DNA of 47,418 nucleotides, taken from assembly GCA_022767125.1 (NCBI GenBank), contig JALEPZ010000109.1, positions 1 to 47,418 on the forward strand, written 5' to 3'. This document shows, piece after piece, positions 1 through 7,752 of this stretch. The stretch is from Phocaeicola plebeius. Lineage in GTDB: Bacteria > Bacteroidota > Bacteroidia > Bacteroidales > Bacteroidaceae. Positions within the stretch are counted from its first letter, which is position 1; each line of letters begins with the position of its first letter. A program made the translations under genes and the position numbers. The notes under the pieces were generated by a model. It had not been told where the DNA came from. It saw only the letters and a list, made by a program, of their open reading frames with translations, and ran no database searches.

Positions 1-261
1 GAGTCCGGTCGGGTGTGTTCCCACGTAGGTATCTCCGAAAAGGGCATCGAACCGGTCCTTCTTCTCAATGTCGTAGTAGGCTTCCATCATGGACAGGAAC
101 ACGCTCTTGCCGAAGCGACGGGGGCGTATCAGGAAAAGGAAATGACCTGCCCGCTCCATACGTTCAAGATAATTGGTCTTGTCCACTATGTACTTAGACT
201 CCTGAACTATCTGGATATAGTCTGATATGCCATAAGGCAGCAGTTTGTAGGTTCCGTTCAT
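1..261 (-). CDS. AAA-ATPase-like / PD-(D/E)XK family protein, N-terminal part (runs off the left edge)
   Basis: The first 87 codons of a minus-strand gene are present; the rest lies beyond base 1. The protein starts MNGTYKLLPYGISDY and carries the phosphate-binding variant RPRRFGKS at residues 46-53. That motif is typical of the AAA-ATPase-like family (Pfam AAA-ATPase_like), which in Bacteroidales usually has a PD-(D/E)XK nuclease-like domain at the C-terminus and exists in many copies per genome. The molecular role of the family is not established; defence or mobile-element functions have been suggested. The ATG at 261 is supported by a TAnnTTTG box about 75 bp upstream. The right edge of the window holds the C-terminal end of a member of the same family, so this family marks both ends. 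Confidence 0.85.
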   Translation of the reverse strand, partial: MNGTYKLLPYGISDYIQIVQESKYIVDKTNYLERMERAGHFLFLIRPRRFGKSVFLSMMEAYYDIEKKDRFDALFGDTYVGTHPTGL

Positions 262-334
262 AAAGCTCCGTTTGTTTGAGGGTACGACATCGTCTTTTTG
301 TGAAGGTAAAGGTACAGCTATTCCGACAGACTTG

Positions 335-368
335 CAAATATACTGTTGTTTGTTTTTCTGCGAGCAAA
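335..368 (-). promoter_or_regulatory. Bacteroidales promoter for the AAA-ATPase-like gene
   Basis: Read on minus, TATATTTG (335-342) matches the -7 consensus TAnnTTTG. TTTG at 365-368 lies 22 bp upstream as a possible -33 element. The leader to the ATG at 261 would be about 70 nt. Nothing else was recognised in the 229-bp gap between the two minus-strand genes. Confidence 0.6.
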
Positions 369-490
369 CGGAAACACTTACATTGCCCTGGGAAGACGGC
401 GATGGATGCGTTTGAGTAGGACCCATTGGCGCACCCATTACACGCAATCGACTTCCTTCTAATGATAATATGACGGTTTCGAGCACATAT

Positions 491-1645
491 TCAGAACTTA
501 CAGTTTTGCAGGTCCTTGACAATCGTTTCAGCCAGTACGTCACTATACCCTTGGGTCGTCTTGACATTCCGGTGTCCCAACAGTTTTTGCACTGTGGTAA
601 TCTGTGCTCCCATATATATTAATAAGGTGGCATTTGTATGACGGGCCGAATGAAAGGAGAAATGTTTATTGATATGTGCCAGCCGTCCCAATCGGTTGAG
701 CCTTTTGTTCACCAACGAATTAGGGGGCAGGCTGAAGAACTCCTTTTCTCTCCCGGCGTATTTGTTCATGATAGCCAGTGCTTTTCCCTGAAAAATCAAG
801 TCGAGAGGTATCTTTGATTCGATAGAGGTCTTGACAGAACTAAAAATCAGCCAGATGTGTCCTCCGCTTTGGTGCAGGTTAGTGGGGAGCTGATGGGTAA
901 AGTCAGAATAGCGCAATCCGGTGTAGCAGCAAAACAGGAAAGCATCCAGCGTATGTTGCAGGCAGGTATTTGCCTTCGCCAGTTGCAATTCCTCTAACTT
1001 TCTCATCTCTTCTGGCATCAGTACGGCATAGTGGGTGGCGGTTGTCTTGATGCGGAAGTTCCTGAACGGCGAAGCATCTGCTGGCAGGATGCCGAAGTGG
1101 ATGGCTTCGTTCACTAGGCTCCGTAACTGTTTGAGATGTTTTGCGATGGTATTGGTGGAAAGTGACCGTTTCCTCATGAATTGCTCGAATTCAGTCAGCC
1201 ACTCATAGGAAAGGTCCGCGAATTGGGCGGACGAACGGAACGCTTCCAGCAGATTCAGTGTCGTTTGTTTGTTCCTCCGAGTGCTGTCCTTGCAGTTGGA
1301 ATTTTCTACCCATTTTCTACCGATACCCACCAACGACTCAGTTTTAGGGGGTTTCGATGTCTTGAACAGGTTCAGGTCTATCTGTTTCCCTTGCTTCCAT
1401 GCCAATAATTCTTTCTGCTCATAAGTCATCAGAAGTTCTTGCAGGAAACGATTAAGAGCTTCCTCGTTAGGATGTCGTACAATTTTTGCTTTTTGAGCAT
1501 CCCATTGCGAGGGTAGTACATAGATTCCCGTTGAAAAATACGCCTTTTTCTTGTCTAAATAAGCTTCTACCTGCACTAATGCCGTACCTCGTGCATTCAG
1601 TTTTTTCTTTCGGTTGTAGACTAACCGGTAGTAAATCTTTCTCAT
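491..1645 (-). CDS. Tyrosine-type site-specific integrase
   Basis: This is a 384-aa tyrosine recombinase of the kind carried by Bacteroidales integrative elements. The N-terminal ~85 residues look like the arm-binding domain (YYRLVYNRKKKLNARG), followed by a SAM-like core-binding domain (about 105-200) and the catalytic domain. Catalytic residues can be placed: Arg245 (YTGLRYSD), probable Lys272, His332 and Arg335 (HSARH), His358 (LLGHRN) and Tyr367 (GYSDV). All are present, so the enzyme should be active. The frame can be extended two codons to a TTG at 1651, but the ATG at 1645 is preferred. No tRNA or obvious att repeat was found beside it, and no other mobile-element gene is adjacent, so it may be a remnant or the edge of an element extending to the left. 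Confidence 0.9.
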   Translation of the reverse strand: MRKIYYRLVYNRKKKLNARGTALVQVEAYLDKKKAYFSTGIYVLPSQWDAQKAKIVRHPNEEALNRFLQELLMTYEQKELLAWKQGKQIDLNLFKTSKPPKTESLVGIGRKWVENSNCKDSTRRNKQTTLNLLEAFRSSAQFADLSYEWLTEFEQFMRKRSLSTNTIAKHLKQLRSLVNEAIHFGILPADASPFRNFRIKTTATHYAVLMPEEMRKLEELQLAKANTCLQHTLDAFLFCCYTGLRYSDFTHQLPTNLHQSGGHIWLIFSSVKTSIESKIPLDLIFQGKALAIMNKYAGREKEFFSLPPNSLVNKRLNRLGRLAHINKHFSFHSARHTNATLLIYMGAQITTVQKLLGHRNVKTTQGYSDVLAETIVKDLQNCKF

Positions 1646-1745
1646 TTTCAATCAATTTTTAAGTTTGTACTGAACAGATTGTTAAATCCGGTATTAAAAA
1701 AGTGCTTTTATATGGTATTATTGTTGTTGTTTGATTAAATTTTCC

Positions 1746-1753
1746 TATTTTTG
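1746..1753 (+). promoter_or_regulatory. -7 promoter box for susC/susD
   Basis: TATTTTTG matches TAnnTTTG. A TTG-rich stretch at 1721-1733 could provide the -33 element (GTTG at 1723-1726 is 19 bp upstream). Transcription would begin near 1759, giving a leader of about 57 nt to the ATG at 1816 but only about 9 nt to the ATG at 1768. This favours the downstream start. Confidence 0.65.
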
Positions 1754-1815
1754 CATCCGTTATTACAATGGAATTATTATCTATTCATTCTAAGTTAAAC
1801 TTTAAGAGAGTCTTT

Positions 1816-4800
1816 ATGAAAAGAAAATTGATGCTGTTCATGACCTGCCTGTTTATAGGTTTTGGTCTAGCAAACGCTCAAATTTCGAAAGTGACTGGAA
1901 CAGTCATTTCGGAAGAGGATGGTTTGCCTGTAGTAGGAGCATCCATTTTGGTAAAGGGTACGACTATAGGTACTGTTACCGACATGGATGGTAAGTTTAC
2001 ATTAACCAATGTGCCAAGTTCGGCGCAGACTCTGATGATTTCATTCATCGGAATGCGTACGCAAGAAGTGAAGGCACAGCAGGTGCTGAATGTAGTATTG
2101 AAGCCTGAGTCAGAGATGATTGACGAGGTAATGGTAGTGGCTTATGGTACGGCCAAGAAGTCTTCGTTCACAGGTTCGGCTACTGCAATGAAAGCGGGTG
2201 AAATCAATGCGCAGAAGACTTCGTTGGTGAAGTCGCTCGACGGTAAAATGGCCGGTGTGCGTGTCGGAGGTTCTACCGGTGACCCAGGTGCTGACCAGAA
2301 TATCCTGATTCGTGGTATCGGTTCTATCAATGGTTCCACCCAGCCCCTGTATGTAGTGGACGGTGTGCCCATTGTCAACAACGACATGAGCTCCGGCTTG
2401 AAATCGACCTCTATCCTCGCGTCCATTAACCCCGACGATATTGAAAGCCTCACCGTGCTGAAGGATGCCGCCGCATCGTCACTCTACGGCTCACGCGCCG
2501 CCAACGGTGTCATCATCATCACGACCAAGACCGGTAAGGAAGGGAAAACCCGCGTTTCCTACGACATGGAGACGGGATGGACCAACATTGCCGTAGGCAG
2601 TCAGTGGAACATGATGAACGCATCGCAGATGAAGGAATACTACTGGAACGCCCTGAAGAACTATTCGGAGGTATATGGCGACCTGGAAGTTGCTAACGGT
2701 GTCTTCGCCGCCAACTCTGCTGAGTTTGCAGACAAGGTGACTCCCGATTTCTTCTACGACTACAACGGAACGACCGACACTAACTGGAAGAAGGAAGTGT
2801 ATCGCAACGGATTCACCACCAACCACCAGGTGAGCATTAACGGCGGATCGGACAAGACCCGCTTCTTCACCAGCTTCGGCTACAACAAGGTGAAGGGTAT
2901 CGTGAAAGGCAGCGAGTTCGAACGCTACAGCGGCCGCCTGAACCTGGACCACGAAGTCAACAAGTGGCTGAAGGTAGGTGTGAAGCAGATGATTTCGTTC
3001 ACTGGCACCCAGGGCTTCCGTGACCAGAACGACCAGGCACAGGGCTTTGGCACCACCGCTCCGTTGTCCATCATGGCATCGATGGACCCCACGGCACCCG
3101 TGACACTGGAGGACGGCTCGTACAACCCCTATGCGGGCATGGGTAAGATTTCCAACCCGAACTTGATGTTGGGCCAGGCCACCGGCCAGTATGCTGAAAC
3201 GGTCAACTCGGACTTGATGCGTAGTCTGACCAACTTCGAGGCTACCGTGACCCTGCCGTGGAACTTCTCGGCCCGCACCATCCTGGGTTATGACTACATG
3301 AACAGTAAGGAGAAGGAGTTCTGGGCACCGCAGAGCGTGAACGGTGAATCCCTCGGCGGTTTGGGTGCTCACTACAACTACACCAACAAGGTGCTGACCT
3401 CATCGACCACCCTGAACTATAACAATTCCTTCGGCGACCACTCGCTGAATGCGCTGTTGGGTTATGAAGTAGAAGACCGCTCGCGTAGCTACATGTACGC
3501 TTCCGCTAAGAGCTACGGCACCGACAAGCTGCCGGAATTGGCTAACGGACAGTCCTACAGCACCAGCAGTAGCGTGTACGAGGCAGCCATCATGTCTTAC
3601 CTCGCCAACTTGAACTACGACTTCGCCGATAAGTATTATGTATCTGCCAGTTTCCGCCGGGACGGTTCTTCCCGTCTGGCTGCCGACAACCGTTGGGCCT
3701 CCTTCTGGTCGGTATCGGGTGCCTGGCGCATCTCGGGCGAAGAGTTCCTGAAGGACAACGCCCTCTTCAATAACCTGAAGCTTCGCGTGTCGTATGGTAC
3801 GAACGGTAACTTGCCCACCGATTACTTCGGCTACATGGGACAGTACTCCACCACCGGCGGCTATGGCACCAACCCCGCTATGTACTGGAGCGTGCCGACC
3901 AACAACGAGCTGAGCTGGGAAAAGTCGAAGAACCTGAACATCGGTATCGACTGGAACCTCTTCGGACGCATCAACCTGACCGCTGAATACTACAACAAGA
4001 AGACCACCGACCTGCTGTTCAAGACCCCGACTTCCTACGTGGCCGGCTTCAGCAGCCGCTGGCAGAACCTGGGTGAGATGAAGAACTCGGGCATCGAGTT
4101 CACCATCAGCACGCAGAACATCATGAACCGCGACTTCACCTGGAGCACCGACTTCAACTTCACGAACCAGAAGATTGAGGTGAGCAAGCTCCCCAACGGC
4201 GATGACGTGCAGTACGGCGACGGTAACATGTACCTGCTGCGCGAAGGCGAGTCCATGCACACCTTCTACCTGCCGGAATGGGTAGGTGTCAACCCCGAAA
4301 CGGGTCTGGGTGAGTTCTGGGTAGATCCCACCGACCACTCGAAGGGCGTGACCAACTACTACAGCAAGGCCGGCAAGGGCATTGTGGGCAAGGCCGTTCC
4401 CGACTGGATGGGCGGTATGACCAACCGCTTCACCTACAAGAACTTCGACCTTTCGTTCATGGTATCGTTCCAGACCGGTGCCAGCCTGTTCGACTATCCG
4501 GGCTACTTCCTGACCTTCTCCGACGGTTTCCGCATGGGCTCCTTCAACGTCAGCCAGGAAGTGGCAGGCAACTACTGGAAGCAGCCGGGCGACGTAGTGG
4601 ACTTCCCGAAACCTATCTATGGTAACCCCTACCGTTCCGATCGTTTCTCTTCGCGTACCATCCGTTCTACGGACAACATCCGTATGCGCGACATCACGCT
4701 GGGTTACAAAGTGCCCGTATCGAAGAAGCTGGTCAATAACCTGCGCGTATTCTTCAAGGCCACCAATCCGTTCCTGATCTATTGCGCAACGGACAACATT

Positions 4801-4887
4801 GACCCGGATGTGGACATCAACGGTTACCGCCAGACCGACACCCCGCCGACCAAGTCGTTTGTGTTTGGCCTGAATTTCGAATTATAA
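1816..4887 (+). CDS. SusC/RagA-family TonB-linked outer-membrane transporter
   Basis: This is a 1023-aa SusC-family receptor that imports oligosaccharides or peptides across the outer membrane together with its SusD partner. The chosen ATG at 1816 gives a clean signal peptide (MKRKLMLFMTCLFIGFGLANA, cleaved before Q); an in-frame ATG at 1768 would add 16 residues. Next comes a carboxypeptidase-regulatory-like domain (about 25-105, VTGTVISEEDGLPVVGASI), the segment IDEVMVVAYGTAKK, a plug domain (IRGIGSINGS, PLYVVDGVPI) and a 22-strand-type barrel ending in SFVFGLNFEL. Length is normal for the family. The first ~400 bp are visibly more AT-rich than the rest. susD follows after 24 bp; no hydrolase, anti-sigma factor or HTCS lies next to the pair, so the substrate cannot be inferred. 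Confidence 0.95.
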   Translation: MKRKLMLFMTCLFIGFGLANAQISKVTGTVISEEDGLPVVGASILVKGTTIGTVTDMDGKFTLTNVPSSAQTLMISFIGMRTQEVKAQQVLNVVLKPESEMIDEVMVVAYGTAKKSSFTGSATAMKAGEINAQKTSLVKSLDGKMAGVRVGGSTGDPGADQNILIRGIGSINGSTQPLYVVDGVPIVNNDMSSGLKSTSILASINPDDIESLTVLKDAAASSLYGSRAANGVIIITTKTGKEGKTRVSYDMETGWTNIAVGSQWNMMNASQMKEYYWNALKNYSEVYGDLEVANGVFAANSAEFADKVTPDFFYDYNGTTDTNWKKEVYRNGFTTNHQVSINGGSDKTRFFTSFGYNKVKGIVKGSEFERYSGRLNLDHEVNKWLKVGVKQMISFTGTQGFRDQNDQAQGFGTTAPLSIMASMDPTAPVTLEDGSYNPYAGMGKISNPNLMLGQATGQYAETVNSDLMRSLTNFEATVTLPWNFSARTILGYDYMNSKEKEFWAPQSVNGESLGGLGAHYNYTNKVLTSSTTLNYNNSFGDHSLNALLGYEVEDRSRSYMYASAKSYGTDKLPELANGQSYSTSSSVYEAAIMSYLANLNYDFADKYYVSASFRRDGSSRLAADNRWASFWSVSGAWRISGEEFLKDNALFNNLKLRVSYGTNGNLPTDYFGYMGQYSTTGGYGTNPAMYWSVPTNNELSWEKSKNLNIGIDWNLFGRINLTAEYYNKKTTDLLFKTPTSYVAGFSSRWQNLGEMKNSGIEFTISTQNIMNRDFTWSTDFNFTNQKIEVSKLPNGDDVQYGDGNMYLLREGESMHTFYLPEWVGVNPETGLGEFWVDPTDHSKGVTNYYSKAGKGIVGKAVPDWMGGMTNRFTYKNFDLSFMVSFQTGASLFDYPGYFLTFSDGFRMGSFNVSQEVAGNYWKQPGDVVDFPKPIYGNPYRSDRFSSRTIRSTDNIRMRDITLGYKVPVSKKLVNNLRVFFKATNPFLIYCATDNIDPDVDINGYRQTDTPPTKSFVFGLNFEL

Positions 4888-4911
4888 TATAAAACAAGTG
4901 AAGATTACAAG

Positions 4912-6339
4912 ATGAAAAAGATATATTTGACTTTAGGACTGGTTGCAGGAATGGCGATGACTTCTTGCAGCGACTTCCTGGACAAGACTCCGTCAACCTC
5001 CTTGCCTGTTGACGGTGCCGTCACCACGGTATTCGATTTGGAAAACGCCGTCAATGGTATTGGTTATCTGATGTCGGAAGACCGGATGACCTACAGCGCC
5101 GAATACGCCATCTATGCCGACTTGCGTGGCAATGACTTTGCCATTAAGTACAATTATGGACAAAGTGCTCCGATTGCCCAATACACCCTCGACAAGAACC
5201 ATGAACTGCCGAAAGTAGCCTACGAAATGTACTACAAGGCACTGGCCAACGTCAATCAGGCACTGGCTGCCATCGAGAACGGAAATATTACCAACGCCTC
5301 CAGTAACGAGGCCACGGTGAACGACCTGCGCGGACAGCTGCTGGCCTGGAGAGGACTGTTGCACTTCGATCTGGCCCGCATGTTCTGTGCCATCCCGACC
5401 ACTGTTGGCGACAAGAACGCTGCCAACAGCGGACTGGTGCTCTCGAACCAGGTGTTGCCCATCGACTGCAAGATTAGCCGTTCCACGCTTGACGAGACCT
5501 ACAAGCAGATTACGGACGACCTGACCGCTGCCTTGGACTATATCAGCAAGAAGAAGAACAACGGTTACCTGAACTACTGGTCAGCCTTGGCCCTGCGTGC
5601 CCGTGCTTACCTGTACTGGGGCAAGGACGCACAAGCGCTGCAAGATGCAAACGATGTCATCACAGGTGCCACCGCGTACTCCTTGTACAACAAAGACAAG
5701 TATGCGGAAGTCTGGGGACAGGCTTACACCTCCGAGTCGTTGTTTGAGCTGAGCGTCACGCCGAATTACAACGCACAGCGTAACTCTTGCGGTTATTACT
5801 GCGATGCCAACGGCTACCCCGAATGTGGATTTAACGAGACCGGCGAACTCTTCACCTACCTGATGGCACATCCGGAGGATGTCCGCGGCCAGCTCATCAA
5901 AGACCAGAACGACGCCAGCTACGGCCGTGCGGCAGGCTACTACCCCGCCAAGTATCCCGGACGTGAAGGCTCCCTCTACGTGAACAACCCGAAAATCATC
6001 CGTCTGTCTGAGGTCTATCTGATGGCCGCCGAAGCTGCTGTCAAGACGGGCGATGCCGCAAAGGCCGCCGGTTACATCAACACGCTGCGCCAGAACCGTA
6101 TCGACGGTTATACGGATGTGGCCACCGTCACCATCGACGATGTCCTGTGGGAGTACCGTGTAGAGCTCTTCGCCGAGAACCAATACACCTTCTGCTACTG
6201 GCGCAACAAGAAGAGCGTACACGCCGACCAGGCAAGTGGCGAGAAAGACATCAACTACGATGACTACCGCACCATCCTGCCGATTCCGCAGCGCGAAATC
6301 GACTACAACAGTGCTATCGTACAGAACCCGGGCTATTGA
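4912..6339 (+). CDS. SusD/RagB-family nutrient-binding lipoprotein
   Basis: This 475-aa surface lipoprotein is the lid and binding partner of the SusC protein encoded 24 bp upstream. The signal peptide ends in a lipobox (MAMTSC, Cys19), followed by SDFLDKTPS, the usual N-terminus of mature SusD-like proteins. The TPR-like helical scaffold is visible (AWRGLLHFDLARMF, ALALRARAYLYWG), as is the C-terminal signature ELFAENQYTFCYWRNKK followed by LPIPQREIDYN. Length is slightly shorter than average but complete. A strong terminator begins 34 bp after the stop, so susC and susD form a two-gene transcription unit. The ligand is unknown. Confidence 0.95.
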   Translation: MKKIYLTLGLVAGMAMTSCSDFLDKTPSTSLPVDGAVTTVFDLENAVNGIGYLMSEDRMTYSAEYAIYADLRGNDFAIKYNYGQSAPIAQYTLDKNHELPKVAYEMYYKALANVNQALAAIENGNITNASSNEATVNDLRGQLLAWRGLLHFDLARMFCAIPTTVGDKNAANSGLVLSNQVLPIDCKISRSTLDETYKQITDDLTAALDYISKKKNNGYLNYWSALALRARAYLYWGKDAQALQDANDVITGATAYSLYNKDKYAEVWGQAYTSESLFELSVTPNYNAQRNSCGYYCDANGYPECGFNETGELFTYLMAHPEDVRGQLIKDQNDASYGRAAGYYPAKYPGREGSLYVNNPKIIRLSEVYLMAAEAAVKTGDAAKAAGYINTLRQNRIDGYTDVATVTIDDVLWEYRVELFAENQYTFCYWRNKKSVHADQASGEKDINYDDYRTILPIPQREIDYNSAIVQNPGY

Positions 6340-6373
6340 TTTCTGAGAAAGCGATAGCTGGGCTACCTTGAAA

Positions 6374-6434
6374 CAGGGGCATAGAGCTTTTATAGAGTGA
6401 CTTCTATAATTCTCTATGCCCCTGCGTTTGTTTT
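6374..6434 (+). terminator. Rho-independent terminator after susD
   Basis: CAGGGGCATAGAG at 6374-6386 pairs with CTCTATGCCCCTG at 6412-6424. An inner stem TATAGA/TCTATA extends the hairpin, and a T-rich run (6427-6434) follows. The T-run overlaps the -33 element of the hflX promoter. Confidence 0.88.
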
Positions 6435-6456
6435 ACAAAGATTTTTCCTATCTTTG
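6427..6456 (+). promoter_or_regulatory. Promoter of the hflX operon
   Basis: TTTG (6427-6430), 18 bp, then TATCTTTG (6449-6456). This is a near-consensus Bacteroidales promoter placed 33 bp before the hflX ATG. Confidence 0.75.
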
Positions 6457-6489
6457 CCCGCTGACTATCATTAAGAAGCCAAACTGACA

Positions 6490-7752
6490 ATGAAAGAATT
6501 TGTTATTTCTGAAGCGCAGACCGAAAAGGCTGTGCTGGTGGGGTTGATTACCCAGACGCAAGACGAACGTAAGACCAACGAATACCTCGACGAACTGGCT
6601 TTCCTGGCGGAGACGGCCGGGGCGGAAGTGGTGAAGCGCTTCACCCAAAAGCTCGACACTCCCAATTCCGTGACCTACGTAGGAAAAGGCAAGTTGCAGG
6701 AAATCAGACAATATTTGGAAGTACAGAACGAGGAAAAGGACACGGAAATCGGAATGGTGATTTTCGATGACGAACTCTCGGCCAAACAGATACGGAACAT
6801 CGAGAACGAACTGAAGGTGAAGATTCTGGATCGCACTTCGCTGATTCTCGATATCTTTGCCATGCGTGCCCAGACCGCCAATGCCAAGACACAGGTGGAA
6901 CTGGCGCAGTACAAGTATATGTTGCCTCGCCTGCAACGGTTGTGGACGCACCTGGAACGTCAGGGAGGCGGCTCCGGAGCCGGTGGAGGTAAAGGTTCCG
7001 TGGGCTTGCGCGGACCGGGTGAAACACAGTTGGAAATGGACCGACGTATCATCTTGAACCGCATGGCTTTGCTCAAGCAGCGGCTGGCTGATATCGATAC
7101 ACAGAAGTCGACCCAGAGGAAGAACCGCGGACGGTTGATCCGTGTCGCACTGGTGGGCTATACGAATGTGGGCAAGTCTACCTTGATGAACCTACTGGCC
7201 AAGAGCGAGGTGTTTGCCGAGAACAAACTGTTTGCCACGCTCGATACGACCGTGCGCAAGGTCATTATCGAGAACCTGCCGTTCCTGCTTTCCGATACTG
7301 TCGGCTTTATCCGTAAGCTGCCTACCGACCTGGTGGATTCCTTCAAGTCGACATTGGACGAGGTGCGCGAGGCCGATTTGTTGCTTCATGTAGTCGATAT
7401 TTCGCATCCTGACTTTGAGGAACAGATCAAGGTGGTGGACAAGACCATTGCGGATCTTGGTGCTGTCGGAAAGCCGACGATGATCGTGTTCAACAAGATA
7501 GATGCCTATACCTACGTGGAAAAGGCTCCCGATGACCTGACACCCAAAACGAAGGAAAACATTACTCTAGACGAGCTGATGAAGACATGGATGGCAAAGA
7601 TGAACGAGAACTGTCTGTTCATTTCTGCTGTCAACAAGACCAATATCGACCAGCTGAAGGAGCGTGTATATAAAAAGGTAAGGGAACTGCATGTGCAGAA
7701 GTATCCTTACAATGATTTTCTGTATCAGACATACGACGAAGAAGAAAGATGA
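6490..7752 (+). CDS. hflX: GTPase HflX
   Basis: HflX is a ribosome-associated GTPase that splits or rescues stalled 70S ribosomes, notably under heat or antibiotic stress. The 420-aa product has the N-terminal HflX domain (about 20-190), including TYVGKGKL and the family signature GPGETQLE, and a G domain with the P-loop GYTNVGKS (about 222-229), switch II DTVGFI and the guanine-specificity motif FNKID. A Gly-rich linker (GGGSGAGGGKGSVG) precedes the signature, as in other members. The stop overlaps the start of the next gene by 4 bp (ATGA), so translation is probably coupled. The upstream promoter supports the start at 6490. Confidence 0.96.
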   Translation: MKEFVISEAQTEKAVLVGLITQTQDERKTNEYLDELAFLAETAGAEVVKRFTQKLDTPNSVTYVGKGKLQEIRQYLEVQNEEKDTEIGMVIFDDELSAKQIRNIENELKVKILDRTSLILDIFAMRAQTANAKTQVELAQYKYMLPRLQRLWTHLERQGGGSGAGGGKGSVGLRGPGETQLEMDRRIILNRMALLKQRLADIDTQKSTQRKNRGRLIRVALVGYTNVGKSTLMNLLAKSEVFAENKLFATLDTTVRKVIIENLPFLLSDTVGFIRKLPTDLVDSFKSTLDEVREADLLLHVVDISHPDFEEQIKVVDKTIADLGAVGKPTMIVFNKIDAYTYVEKAPDDLTPKTKENITLDELMKTWMAKMNENCLFISAVNKTNIDQLKERVYKKVRELHVQKYPYNDFLYQTYDEEER

